Shown here piece after piece: positions 50,569 to 59,565 of a DNA stretch of 64,000 nucleotides (within the stretch, counting starts at the first letter, position 1; the number at the start of each line of letters is the position of its first letter). The DNA lies in the NCBI RefSeq assembly GCF_003721565.1, contig NZ_RJJE01000009.1, positions 248,001 to 312,000 of the forward strand. The letters run 5' to 3'. The position numbers were made by a program, and so were the translations under genes. Origin of the DNA: Rufibacter immobilis (GTDB lineage Bacteria > Bacteroidota > Bacteroidia > Cytophagales > Hymenobacteraceae). The notes under the pieces are model-generated. The model was not told where the DNA came from. It ran no database searches and worked only from the letters and a program-made list of their open reading frames with translations.

Positions 50569-53274
50569 TTAATTACGTCCTTGTACCACTGTCTTTTGCA
50601 GCAGTTTGTTGAACGAGGAGTAGACCGTGTACTGGTTCTCCACCTCATTGTACTGCACACTTACCGGATAGCTGGTGTTGATAGGCTGCTGCCCCAGCGG
50701 CTGCGCCTGCACGTCAAACAGATAGGCCTTTCGCGGACCGGTTTCCCAGATCACATACAGCTTGCGGTCTCCCCCAAAATGGAAGTACTGCACCTCTTTG
50801 GCCGACGATGTAACAAACCTGCGGTCCAGCAGCAGTTTGCTGTCCTGTGCAAACAAAGCCACGCGTCCCGGGTCTGAACGGGCAATGATGAAGGATTTAC
50901 CCGTGGCTTCGGGCACTAGTTTGAAGGTGCTGCGGCGGTCGGGGCGCAGGAGTTGTTTGCGTTGGGTAATCTCGCCGGTAAGGTCAAAGGATACTACCTC
51001 GCCGCTCTGGGTCACAGTAGTGAAAAGCGAACGCCGGAACGAAATGCCCACCTGCGGAAACAGACCGGACTTTAAATTGGCCCCCAGGTTCAAAGGGAAA
51101 CCAGGGTAGGGCTCCCCCTGCTCGCTGAAAGCATAGATAAACCCGTTTTCCAGCACCGCTATAATCACGTTGCGGCCATTCACCTTCACGTGCTGCGGCG
51201 GGGCCGCCAGCCTTCCGTCTAAGCGCATTGGCCCCCACCCCGGCTGCACATTGCCCTGCATGTCCAGCATGAAGATATTGCCTAAATTATCATCGGCTAC
51301 CAGCCGATACGCGCCGGTCTTGTCATAGTCAAACACCGTGAGGCGTTGCAGGCGCAGGGAATCTCCCAAGGTGAATGGGAAATTCTCTTCCTCTTTGCCG
51401 TTCTTGTCTATGCAGTGGATGTTGTTGGCCGTGGCGAAGAAGTATTTCTGGCGCTTGTCTCTCCCGTAGGGCAATTGCAGCACCGGCCCCATCACCCGTG
51501 AGGAAAGCGTATCGGTCCAGTTGCGGCGGCCCTGTTCGGTCCCAATCCCGTGCAGCACCAACGCCGAGTCCTGCACCACCACCTCCTGGCTGTTGTCTAC
51601 CGGAAACTGGGTGAGGAAGGGCGTAGAAATGAGCCGGCTGTTGAAGTCAAAGGTTCTCTCCTGCCTGATGCCCTCATTGGCGATCACGGCCCGTACCGAG
51701 GATTCTTCCTGGTGCCGAAACAGGTAACTGGTATAATACTGGTCTTTGGCCGCGCTGAACTGCACGCTCAGGTAATTGAACTTCTTAATGACGGAGGCGT
51801 TGCGGATGAGGCTGGCCTGTTGCTGTGGGCTCATGGCGCGCAATAGCAGGTTCCAGGCGTGGGTGGTGTTAATGAACAGACCTATGTTATCTTCCTGCTG
51901 CGACTGCGTGAGCAAGGGCTCCAGCGCCTCAGACTTGCTCCAGACCTTACCGGCTTCCACATCAGAGAGCAGGGTCCGGATGGTGGCCACGTCATCGGTG
52001 AACAGGATGTAATTGCCCAGCGTGGTATAATAAGTTTGCTCAAAACCCTTGAACACCTCCCCAAACAGCTGCTGCGGCAATTCTCTGGTGGTTAACAACC
52101 GGATGATGTTCTTGCCGTGCTTTTCCTCCGTGCCCGCAGTACGGCCGGGTTGCAGGCGGTTGAGCAGCATTTGGGTTAAGCCCGGGTTGGAGGTCTGCGC
52201 GAACAGGATTTTCTCGGGACTGGTTTTGGTGTCATAAGCCTCCAGGTAACACAAGCCCAGTTCGCCGGCAAAGGAGCCGGAGAGCGAATCCAGATAAGTG
52301 GCCTCGGGTTGGCCGGGCTGTTTCCGGAGGCTGCCCATCTGGTTCAGGCCCATGTGCAACACCACCGCGGCCCGTACCGGCAGCACCTCGCGCAAGTTGA
52401 AAGACTTGGCCGGATGTCCTTTTATTCTGCTGTACAGAGAGCCTTCCAGGGTTTCTGGGTACGAAAATCCGTTCAGGAACAGGCGGTTTTTTTCCAGCTT
52501 CAGCTCCAGCATGCTGTTTCGGCAGAGACTGCTGAGCAGGTTCACGTCATCATGCAGGTCTTTCTTCAGGAAAATGCCCAGCAGGTCTGGCAGGTGCTGG
52601 TAATTGATGAAGACGTTGGCATACACCTCTGGCTGGCTCAGGTAATTGGTGTTCTTGTAATCTTTGGCCGGCGACTCCAGCTGCCCCCGGTTGATCTTCC
52701 TTATGATCTCCTCCACCAGCACCGGGCTGGGGCTGATGACCAGGTTGTTATGGAAACTGAAAAAGGAGAAATTATCGTTGTTGTCCCGGTGGGTGATGTC
52801 GGTGATCTGGAAGCCCTGGTAATCGCGCACCTCCTGGTGGTAAAGACCGGTCTTGCCCAGGTTCTCCACCAGCGTCCGGATGTAGCGGTGCTGGGCCACC
52901 GTGCTCACGGGCACATAATAAATCATCTCGTACTCCGTGCGGCCCATCACGTGCATAGACATCAGCACGTTTTTGTTGGTGAGGAAGCTACGCAAGGGAG
53001 TGCGCCCGTTAGAGAGGCTGTCAATGAGGGTGATCTGGTCGTCCAGGCGCAGCACGTACGGCATCTGTGACACCGTGGCCCACATATCGGTCTCCCGCAG
53101 GTGGTCCAGGAAACGAGGGGCGTTGTTGGTTTCCGCCACAAAAACGGCATTGTCGGGTACCAGCGTCCAGAGGCTCACTTTTTCGCGCGCCTCTGTCCAT
53201 TTTGAGAACCCATAGAAGCCCAGCGCCAACAGCACTACCACACCGCACAGCCAGTAAATCGTCTTTTTCGGCAT
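50569..53274 (-). CDS. Large membrane-anchored protein with DUF3352-like region and propeller-like C-terminus
   Basis: About 901 residues from ATG 53274 (MPKKTIYWLCGVVVLLALGF), one N-terminal transmembrane helix and a periplasmic body. The first ~550 residues (VPDNAVFVAETNNAPRFLDH and similar) resemble DUF3352-type proteins; residues ~600-900 contain repeated beta-strand blocks (YFFATANNIHCIDKNGKEEE, FIYAFSEQGEPYPGFPLNLG) reminiscent of a PQQ/quinoprotein-like propeller. No catalytic motif was recognised. ATG 53295 is an alternative start. It is a lone gene; its function is unknown. Confidence 0.65.
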   Translation of the reverse strand: MPKKTIYWLCGVVVLLALGFYGFSKWTEAREKVSLWTLVPDNAVFVAETNNAPRFLDHLRETDMWATVSQMPYVLRLDDQITLIDSLSNGRTPLRSFLTNKNVLMSMHVMGRTEYEMIYYVPVSTVAQHRYIRTLVENLGKTGLYHQEVRDYQGFQITDITHRDNNDNFSFFSFHNNLVISPSPVLVEEIIRKINRGQLESPAKDYKNTNYLSQPEVYANVFINYQHLPDLLGIFLKKDLHDDVNLLSSLCRNSMLELKLEKNRLFLNGFSYPETLEGSLYSRIKGHPAKSFNLREVLPVRAAVVLHMGLNQMGSLRKQPGQPEATYLDSLSGSFAGELGLCYLEAYDTKTSPEKILFAQTSNPGLTQMLLNRLQPGRTAGTEEKHGKNIIRLLTTRELPQQLFGEVFKGFEQTYYTTLGNYILFTDDVATIRTLLSDVEAGKVWSKSEALEPLLTQSQQEDNIGLFINTTHAWNLLLRAMSPQQQASLIRNASVIKKFNYLSVQFSAAKDQYYTSYLFRHQEESSVRAVIANEGIRQERTFDFNSRLISTPFLTQFPVDNSQEVVVQDSALVLHGIGTEQGRRNWTDTLSSRVMGPVLQLPYGRDKRQKYFFATANNIHCIDKNGKEEENFPFTLGDSLRLQRLTVFDYDKTGAYRLVADDNLGNIFMLDMQGNVQPGWGPMRLDGRLAAPPQHVKVNGRNVIIAVLENGFIYAFSEQGEPYPGFPLNLGANLKSGLFPQVGISFRRSLFTTVTQSGEVVSFDLTGEITQRKQLLRPDRRSTFKLVPEATGKSFIIARSDPGRVALFAQDSKLLLDRRFVTSSAKEVQYFHFGGDRKLYVIWETGPRKAYLFDVQAQPLGQQPINTSYPVSVQYNEVENQYTVYSSFNKLLQKTVVQGRN

Positions 53275-53490
53275 CCTTGAAGGGTTAGGAATCACAAAAA
53301 TAACGGAAAAACCACCGCTTCAGCGTTTGGCCCGCAGAAATTGAAGAATGTCTGCTCAGGCGCTTTCCCTGCCGCATTTCTTCCTAACTTGCCTTTTCTA
53401 GGACAAGCCTTGGCTAAGCCGTGTAAAGAAGGAAATATTTATTTGAATTATTCCCCCCTGCTCGGCCAAAGGCTTTTAAACTCAACTTAT

Positions 53491-53943
53491 ATGCGCGTTG
53501 TGATACAGCGGGTGTCTGCGGCTTCGGTGACCATTGACGGAGCCGTGCATGGTCAGATTGAACAGGGGCTGCTGGTGCTGGCGGGCTTCACCTCCTCAGA
53601 CACGCCCGAAGACTTAACCTGGACCGCCAAAAAGCTGGTGCAGCTCCGGATTTTCTCTGATGCCGAAGACAAGATGAACCTGAGCGTGCAGGACGTGCGC
53701 GGCGGCATTCTGCTCATTAGCCAATTCACGCTGTATGCCCTCACCAAGAAAGGCAACCGCCCCTCATACATGAACGCGGCGCCGCCCGCCGTGGCCATTC
53801 CGCTGTATGAGCAGTTCCACCAGGTGCTGGAGAAAGAGCTGGGCCAACCGGTGCCTACTGGTATCTTCGGGGCAGACATGAAAGTGGCGCTGGTCAACGA
53901 CGGTCCCGTCACTATCACCATAGACTCGCAGAACCGGGAGTAA
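53491..53943 (+). CDS. dtd: D-aminoacyl-tRNA deacylase
   Basis: Removes D-amino acids mischarged on tRNA. The 150-residue protein begins MRVVIQRVSAASVTIDG and shows SQFTLYALTKKGNRPSY, NAAPP and the Gly-cisPro motif in NDGPVTITIDS. ATG 53491 is chosen since the upstream in-frame extension has no family similarity. Followed by a composite repeat and a MazG-like gene on the same strand. Confidence 0.94.
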   Translation: MRVVIQRVSAASVTIDGAVHGQIEQGLLVLAGFTSSDTPEDLTWTAKKLVQLRIFSDAEDKMNLSVQDVRGGILLISQFTLYALTKKGNRPSYMNAAPPAVAIPLYEQFHQVLEKELGQPVPTGIFGADMKVALVNDGPVTITIDSQNRE

Positions 53944-54088
53944 ATTGGTTGCTGGTTGCTGATGGTTGATTATTTTTTTTGCTCTGATTTTCGCTTATTT
54001 TCAGAAAAAGAGCCTCTAAACAGCCACAGCCGCATTACCTGTTTTAGTCCTGACCGCTACCCAACAACAATTGACAATCAACAAGAAA
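53942..54088. repeat. Composite repeat: GCTGRTT heptamers around a palindrome copy
   Basis: ATTGGTT, GCTGGTT, GCTGATG, GTTGATT (53944-53971) lie left of a degenerate palindrome at 53985-54024 (right arm AAAAAGAGCCTCTAAACAG), and related inverted words (AACAACAATTGACAATCAAC, 54063-54082) lie right of it. The element fills the gap between dtd and the MazG-like gene. Confidence 0.55.
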
Positions 54089-54091
54089 GCA

Positions 54092-54418
54092 ATGACCTTA
54101 GAAGAAGCGCAACAAGCCGTAGACACCTGGATCAAAGACGTGGGGGTGCGGTATTTCTCTGAACTCACCAACCTGGCCATTCTCACCGAGGAAGTGGGCG
54201 AAGTAGCCCGCATCATCTCCCGCCGCTACGGCGATCAGTCGTTTAAGAAAAGCGATGAGGAGGTGGACCTGGGCGCCGAGATGGCCGATGTGCTGTTCGT
54301 GCTCATCGCGCTGGCGAACCAGACCGGTGTGAACCTGACGGAGGCCTTCGCCAAAGGCATGGAAAAACGCACCTCCCGCGACAAAGACCGCCACCAGAAC
54401 AACCCCAAGCTGCGGTAA
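54092..54418 (+). CDS. MazG-like nucleotide pyrophosphohydrolase
   Basis: A 108-residue all-alpha NTP pyrophosphatase: ILTEEVGEVARIISRRYGD carries the EExxE metal-binding motif and VDLGAEMADVLFVLIALAN the ExxD motif. It fits the single-domain MazG/dCTPase-like group that cleans up aberrant nucleotides. ATG 54092 (MTLEEAQQAV) is preferred to the in-frame start at 54071. A palindrome copy follows 64 bases after the stop. Confidence 0.9.
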   Translation: MTLEEAQQAVDTWIKDVGVRYFSELTNLAILTEEVGEVARIISRRYGDQSFKKSDEEVDLGAEMADVLFVLIALANQTGVNLTEAFAKGMEKRTSRDKDRHQNNPKLR

Positions 54419-54482
54419 AGGAATGTTTGTCTGGGTACCAGTAACGTTTCCTCGTCCAGAGGGCTACAAGCGTGTTACAATT

Positions 54483-54534
54483 CAAAAGCCGTTTAGGCGC
54501 TGTTTTTGGAAAAACGGCCCCTAAACGGCTTTTG
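54483..54534. repeat. Palindrome copy with CAAAAGC extension
   Basis: CAAAAGCCGTTTAGGCGCTG pairs with GGCCCCTAAACGGCTTTTG; the base inside the core that usually reads GCG is CCG on the left and CGG on the right, so both arms changed together. Confidence 0.92.
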
Positions 54535-54558
54535 CTTAAGAAGATCATCGGGGTTACC

Positions 54559-55266
54559 CTATTGGGCGGCCACCAGAAAATCGCCCTGCAAGACAGGAAC
54601 TACGGTGTAGGTGTCTTCCTGCAGGCAGAACTCTATATCTTTAAGGATGTGCAGGCGCTCCAGCCGCTGCACGTGCGAAGACTTGGAGAGGAAGGCCAGT
54701 TTATCTGCTTTGGCGGTTTGGTACAGATGGTACGCGGCCAGGGTGGCGTCATGGTTGAGGGTGAAATCTCCTTCCAACCGCTCGGCCAGGGCGCCGGCAA
54801 AGAGCGTGTCTTCCAGATTGAACAGGCCTTTCCAGCCGGCGCACACCACCACCACGTCTTTCCCGGCGCGGCGCAGATAGTCGGCCACGGCGCCCACGTT
54901 GAGGAAAGCACCTACCAAGACCTCATCGGCGGCGCGGGACAGCCGGATGGCCTGGGTACCGTTGGTGGTGGTAATGGCCAGCATGCGGCCCGTGCGGTCT
55001 TCCTCCAGGTAATGGAACGGCGAGTTACCCAAATCAAACCCCTCGGCCTTGACACCGTCCCGCTCGGCGGCCACCAGGTAATTCTGCTCACGGTACGCTA
55101 AGCAGGTTTCCAACTCGCTTACCGGGGCAATGTGGGTGATGCCGTTGGCCAGGGCCGTGACCATGCTGGAGGTTGCCCGCAGCACATCTACCGCCACGGC
55201 AATCTTGCCAGTTAAATTATACAAAGGCAACAGCTCTGGGCTGAAGCAAACGTCTATGGAAGGCAT
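54559..55266 (-). CDS. comB: 2-phosphosulfolactate phosphatase
   Basis: A ComB-family phosphatase of 235 residues: VAVDVLRATSSMVTALANGI (Mg site and phosphate-binding region), AERDGVKAEGFDLGNSP and TTTNGTQAIRLSR. In methanogens ComB makes sulfolactate in coenzyme M synthesis; in bacteria without coenzyme M it may supply sulfolactate or act on another phospho-acid. No ComA, ComC or other sulfonate gene is in the window. The family assignment is firm, the pathway is not. Confidence 0.88.
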   Translation of the reverse strand: MPSIDVCFSPELLPLYNLTGKIAVAVDVLRATSSMVTALANGITHIAPVSELETCLAYREQNYLVAAERDGVKAEGFDLGNSPFHYLEEDRTGRMLAITTTNGTQAIRLSRAADEVLVGAFLNVGAVADYLRRAGKDVVVVCAGWKGLFNLEDTLFAGALAERLEGDFTLNHDATLAAYHLYQTAKADKLAFLSKSSHVQRLERLHILKDIEFCLQEDTYTVVPVLQGDFLVAAQ

Positions 55267-55272
55267 TCTTTT

Positions 55273-55427
55273 AGTTCTGAGTCTTGAGTACTGAGTCCTG
55301 AGTTGGATTAAAAAAGTTGGCGTTTAGGGGCTGTTTTTGGAAAAACAGCCCCTAAACGCCAATGATGGTTCTGGATCTTGAATCTTAAAGTTTTCAACTC
55401 AGGACTTTGGACTCAAGAATCAGAACT
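55273..55427. repeat. Composite repeat: inverted TGAGTNN heptamer arms around a palindrome
   Basis: Left arm 55273-55305 and right arm 55395-55427 are inverted copies (29 of 33 bases) made of TGAGTNN words. Between them lies a perfect palindrome copy at 55317-55362 extended by TTGG/CCAA. The whole gap between gcvT and comB is built from this element, and the right arm's last base falls on the gcvT stop codon. Confidence 0.85.
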
Positions 55428-56521
55428 TATACAGTTGGTTTGTAGAACGGCAGTTTCACCACCTGGGCTTTGAGTTGCTTGTTGCGCACTTTGATGAAAA
55501 CCTCGGTGCCGGGAGCGGTGTACTCCGTCTGGAGGTAGCCCAAGCCCACGCCTTTGCCCAACGAAGGCGACATGGTGCCGGAGGTTACTTCGCCAATAGT
55601 GGCTCCCTCCGCGTTCACAATCTCATAGTGGCTGCGCGGAATGCCCTGCTCCATCATCTCAAACCCAATAAGCTTGCGGCTTACCCCCTGCTCTTTCTGG
55701 GCTTTGAGGTTATCAGCGTTGGTGAAGTCTTTGTTGAACTTGGTGATCCAGCCCAGCCCGGCTTCTAATGGAGAAGTGGAATCGGTGATGTCGTTGCCGT
55801 AGAGGCAGTAGCCCATCTCCAGACGCAGGGTATCACGGGCACCCAGGCCAATAGGCTTAATCCCGAACTCGGCGCCAGCCTGCATGATTTGCTCAAACAC
55901 CTCTTTGGCGCTCTCGTTGGGCACGTAAATCTCAAAGCCGCCCGCACCGGTATAGCCCGTAGCGGAGATGATCACGTCTGGCTGACCGGCAAAAGTGCCT
56001 TTGTCAAAGGTGTAGTACACCATGTTCTTGAGGTCAACGGGGGTCAAAGACTGTAAGGCCTCGGCGGCTTTAGGGCCCTGCACGGCAAACAATGACATCT
56101 CATCAGAGATATTTCTCAGTTCAGCGCCCTCAGTGTTAAACTGACTGATCCAGTTCCAGTCTTTCTCAATGTTGGAGGCGTTTACCACCAGCATGTATTC
56201 TTCGGGGGCCAGACAGTACACCAGCAGGTCGTCCACAATCCCGCCTTCCTGGTTGGGCAGGCAGGAATACTGGATTTTGCCCGGGGTAAGCTTGGAGGCG
56301 TCATTGGTGGTCACGCGCTGGATCAGGTCCAGGGCTTTGGGACCAGACACCAGGAACTCGCCCATGTGCGACACATCAAAGATGCCCACCGCCTTGCGTA
56401 CGGTGTGGTGCTCGTCCAGGTCTGAGCTGTAGCGTACCGGCATGTTGTAACCGGCAAAAGGCACCATTTTAGCGCCCAGCGCCTCGTGCACATCATTGAG
56501 GGCTATTTTCTTTAATTCCAT
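55427..56521 (-). CDS. gcvT: Aminomethyltransferase (glycine cleavage T protein)
   Basis: Transfers the methylene group from the lipoyl-H protein to tetrahydrofolate. 364 residues starting [49 protein letters not shown] and [12 protein letters not shown] are folate- and family-specific. ATG 56521 is chosen over an upstream start at 56560. gcvH and gcvP are elsewhere. Confidence 0.95.
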   Translation of the reverse strand: MELKKIALNDVHEALGAKMVPFAGYNMPVRYSSDLDEHHTVRKAVGIFDVSHMGEFLVSGPKALDLIQRVTTNDASKLTPGKIQYSCLPNQEGGIVDDLLVYCLAPEEYMLVVNASNIEKDWNWISQFNTEGAELRNISDEMSLFAVQGPKAAEALQSLTPVDLKNMVYYTFDKGTFAGQPDVIISATGYTGAGGFEIYVPNESAKEVFEQIMQAGAEFGIKPIGLGARDTLRLEMGYCLYGNDITDSTSPLEAGLGWITKFNKDFTNADNLKAQKEQGVSRKLIGFEMMEQGIPRSHYEIVNAEGATIGEVTSGTMSPSLGKGVGLGYLQTEYTAPGTEVFIKVRNKQLKAQVVKLPFYKPTV

Positions 56522-56676
56522 GTATGTTCTATTTAGGAAGTAGCGTGTAAGGATAGGCAAAAGTATAAAATTTGGATGGGTTTCTAAACCCAGGGCAGCG
56601 TCTGCGCAATCTAGCCACCGCCCTGCCTTCTTTGCCTGAACCAGGCAGCCAAATTATGGAACTACCGTAAAAAGGC

Positions 56677-56684
56677 TATTTTTG
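56677..56684 (+). promoter_or_regulatory. Probable -7 box of the histidine kinase promoter
   Basis: TATTTTTG, 74 bases before the start; TTA at 56654-56656, 20 bases upstream, is a near match to the -33 element. Confidence 0.5.
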
Positions 56685-56757
56685 TGAAGCTGGCCCTGCG
56701 CCGGCACTCTGTTTTGTACCTTGAACGGCGGTTTTCGCGGTTCCTAGCGCTCCCTAC

Positions 56758-58251
56758 ATGAATCTTTCAACCAAGCTCTTCGCTGGCTTCGTTCTCATCT
56801 CGTTTCTGTTCACCGCGGTGGCCATTGTGAATTACCGCCTGTCTGAGGACGTGATCGCGAACTCCAACTTCGTGACCGATTCCCAGAACATCACCCGTAC
56901 CTCCGCCACCCTGCACAGGAGCCTCATTGACATGGAAACCGGTATGCGGGGCTATCTGCTCACGGGTAACAAGACGTTTCTGGAGCCCTATTACACGGCG
57001 GCCGAGCTTCTGCCCAGCCAGTTCAACCTGCTCAAGGAATACATGAAGGAAAAGCCTGACCAGCTCAGGAGAATCAAGGAAATCCAGGACATGCACCGGA
57101 AGTGGCAGTATGAGTTTGCGGAGCTCCTGATTGCCGAGAAAGAAAAGTCTATTGAGAAAGACAGCACCACCCGCAACCTGCTCTCCCTGGACCACGGCAT
57201 CATGATCCTGAACGAGGAGGGCAAGCGCATGACTGACCAGATGCGCATCTACTTCAAAGACTTCAACAGCATTGAGTACCGGGTGCGTGAGGTAAGAAAA
57301 GCCCGCCTGGAGAAAAGTATTGAAAACACCCGCCGCATTTCCACCACCTTAACTATTATCTCAGTGCTGCTGGGGTTGGGCTGGGCCTATTACATTACCC
57401 GCCTCATCTCGCGCCGCATCATGAAAATGGTGAACCTGGCAGACCGCATTTCCCACGGCGAATACAAAACCCAGATTGAGGACGATGCCAATGACGAACT
57501 CACTCGCCTCACCGACTCCCTCAACCGCATGTCTTCCACCATTGACAAGACCTTTACGGAGCTGGAGAGCAAGAACAAGGAACTGGACCAATTCGCCTAC
57601 GTGGTGTCACATGACCTCAAAGCCCCCCTGCGCGGCATAGAGAACGCCTCGCGCTGGGTGGAGGAAGACATGGGCAAGGAGCTGCCGGAGCACATCCAGG
57701 AATACCTCATGATGATGCGCATACGCGTGCACCGCATGGAAAACCTCATTAACGGTATTCTGGCCCTGGCCCGCATTGGGCGTTCTGCCTTGCAGGAAGA
57801 AATGGTAGACGTGCAGACCCTGCTGTATGAGATCGTAGACATGCTCAACCCGCCGGCCGGCTTCCGATTCCATATACCAGACAAGTTGCCGGTGCTACAG
57901 GCGGCCCGGGTAGAGTTGCAGCAGGTGTTCTCCAACCTCATCAGCAACGCCCTTAAGTACCACCATGATACCAAGGGCAACGTGACCATCTTCTACCAGG
58001 AACTGCCCGAGATGCATGAATTCTCCGTGATAGATGACGGCCCGGGCATTGAAAAAGAGTACCACGATCGCATTTTCGTGCTTTTCCAGACCCTACAGGA
58101 GCGCGATGCGGTAGAAAGTACTGGAGTGGGGCTGGCTATCGTGAAAAAGATCATTGAGCACCGCGGCGGCACTATCAGGGTCTCTTCTACTGTGGGCAAA
58201 GGCTCTACGTTTACCTTTACCTGGCCTAAAGTAAAATTGCCCAAAGCCTGA
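56758..58251 (+). CDS. CHASE3-like sensor histidine kinase
   Basis: A 497-residue membrane sensor. Order: transmembrane helix 1 (LFAGFVLISFLFTAVAIVNY), a periplasmic four-helix CHASE3-like domain with LIDMETGMRGYLLTGNKTFL, transmembrane helix 2 near residue 195-215 (LTIISVLLGLGWAYYI), a HAMP-like linker, HisKA with phosphoacceptor His285 (VVSHDLKAPLRG), and an HATPase with N box (NLISNALKYHH), G1 DDGPGI and G2 GVGLAI. The ligand is unknown. It is followed after 44 bases by its likely receiver, which also has its own promoter. Confidence 0.92.
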   Translation: MNLSTKLFAGFVLISFLFTAVAIVNYRLSEDVIANSNFVTDSQNITRTSATLHRSLIDMETGMRGYLLTGNKTFLEPYYTAAELLPSQFNLLKEYMKEKPDQLRRIKEIQDMHRKWQYEFAELLIAEKEKSIEKDSTTRNLLSLDHGIMILNEEGKRMTDQMRIYFKDFNSIEYRVREVRKARLEKSIENTRRISTTLTIISVLLGLGWAYYITRLISRRIMKMVNLADRISHGEYKTQIEDDANDELTRLTDSLNRMSSTIDKTFTELESKNKELDQFAYVVSHDLKAPLRGIENASRWVEEDMGKELPEHIQEYLMMMRIRVHRMENLINGILALARIGRSALQEEMVDVQTLLYEIVDMLNPPAGFRFHIPDKLPVLQAARVELQQVFSNLISNALKYHHDTKGNVTIFYQELPEMHEFSVIDDGPGIEKEYHDRIFVLFQTLQERDAVESTGVGLAIVKKIIEHRGGTIRVSSTVGKGSTFTFTWPKVKLPKA

Positions 58252-58267
58252 TTTCCTGTTATCTTTG
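58237..58267 (+). promoter_or_regulatory. Promoter of the response regulator, starting inside the kinase gene
   Basis: TTG at 58237-58239 (within the last kinase codons), 20 bases, then TATCTTTG at 58260-58267. Same spacing as the peroxiredoxin promoter. Confidence 0.7.
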
Positions 58268-58295
58268 AACTTTACCAGTACCAAAACAAGTAACT

Positions 58296-58739
58296 ATGAG
58301 TGATTCGCAGCCAAGCATTTTGTTAGTGGAAGACGATTACCTTGACGCCATGAGCGTGGAACGTGAGTTAAGAAAAATCAAGGTGATGGTGCCCCTACAC
58401 AAAGCCAAGAATGGACGCGAGGCCCTGGCGATGCTACGCGGGGAGCCTGGTACTCCTAAGTTAAACCCACTGCCTACTATTATCCTGCTGGACATTAACA
58501 TGCCTAAGATGAACGGGATTGAGTTTCTGGAAGAAATCCGCCGAGACCCGTTCCTTTCGCACCTTAATGTCTTCATCATGACTACCTCCAACGAAGACTC
58601 TGACCGCCACGCCGCCCAGAACCTGCGCGTGAATGGCTATATTGTGAAGCCTCTCACCTTTGACACCTTCAATGACGGAGCCTCCAGCCTGGACAGTTTC
58701 AGCCTTTTCCTGGACCTACTCAAACTGAAGCCACAGTAG
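58296..58739 (+). CDS. Single-domain response regulator (Rcp1-like)
   Basis: A 147-residue CheY-like receiver without an output domain. The acidic pair is in LLVEDDYLDA, phosphoacceptor Asp66 in LLDINMPKMNG, and the conserved Lys in YIVKPL. The longer-than-CheY alpha4 region and GEPGTPKLNPLPTIIL loop are typical of Rcp-type partners of phytochrome or CHASE3 kinases. It should receive phosphate from the kinase upstream. Confidence 0.92.
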   Translation: MSDSQPSILLVEDDYLDAMSVERELRKIKVMVPLHKAKNGREALAMLRGEPGTPKLNPLPTIILLDINMPKMNGIEFLEEIRRDPFLSHLNVFIMTTSNEDSDRHAAQNLRVNGYIVKPLTFDTFNDGASSLDSFSLFLDLLKLKPQ

Positions 58740-58770
58740 TCTGCGGCAACCTTTTCCGCATTTAAAAAGC

Positions 58771-58823
58771 CTTGGGGCGTTTAGGGGCCGTTTTTCCAAA
58801 AAACGGCCCCTAAACGCCCCAAG
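58771..58823. repeat. GCGTTTAGGGGC palindrome with CTTGGG extension
   Basis: CTTGGGGCGTTTAGGGGCCG with CGGCCCCTAAACGCCCCAAG, 30 bases after the regulator stop and 26 before the rnhB stop on the other strand. Confidence 0.92.
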
Positions 58824-58849
58824 CTTTTCTGGTATAGACTAGTACTGTT

Positions 58850-59455
58850 CTACCCTTCCAGCACCAGGGAATCTGCGGCGGGCAGAAGCCGGAAGGTTAA
58901 CCGGTGGTGCGGTGATACCCCGTGCAGGGCAATGGCGGTGCGGTGGGCTTTGGTGGGGTAGCCGGCGTTTTGCTGCCAATTATAGTGTGGGAGGGTCTGG
59001 CCCAGAGCAGTCATGAGGTCGTCGCGGTGGGTTTTGGCTAGAATAGAGGCGGCTGCGATGCTGTAGAAACGGCTATCGCCTTTAACCATGCAGGCGTGCG
59101 GAACGTCTCTGTACGCTTTGAACCGGTTACCGTCCACCAAAAGGAACTCAGGAGTTACCGTAAACTGGTCCAGTGCCCGGTGCATGGCCAGAAAAGAAGC
59201 GTTGAGGATGTTGATCTGGTCTATTTCCTCCGGACTCACCTCGGCCACGGCCCAATGGACGGCCTCGCGGCAAACTTCCTCGCGCAGTTGCTCCCGCTGC
59301 TTCGCGCTCAATTGCTTGGAGTCTGTGAGTAAAGGGTGAAAATAATCGGGCGGTAAGATGACGGCACCGGCCACCACCGGCCCGGCCAGGCAGCCGCGCC
59401 CGGCTTCGTCCAGACCGGCCTCCAGTACGTTGCCGCTGTGGTTTGCAATGAGCAT
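58850..59455 (-). CDS. rnhB: Ribonuclease HII
   Basis: Cleaves 5' of single ribonucleotides in DNA. 201 residues: [20 protein letters not shown] with the Asp-Glu pair, [17 protein letters not shown] and [14 protein letters not shown] are the catalytic signatures. Complete. Confidence 0.95.
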   Translation of the reverse strand: MLIANHSGNVLEAGLDEAGRGCLAGPVVAGAVILPPDYFHPLLTDSKQLSAKQREQLREEVCREAVHWAVAEVSPEEIDQINILNASFLAMHRALDQFTVTPEFLLVDGNRFKAYRDVPHACMVKGDSRFYSIAAASILAKTHRDDLMTALGQTLPHYNWQQNAGYPTKAHRTAIALHGVSPHHRLTFRLLPAADSLVLEG

Positions 59456-59565
59456 GTTGGTACTTATTTAGCTAATCCTGTCCTGAAACAGGCAAAGAAC
59501 TGAAATAATTCTTTCTTACCCTTTCTCGGCGTGCTATAACTGGGTTAAAAATTCCTAGCCCCAAA

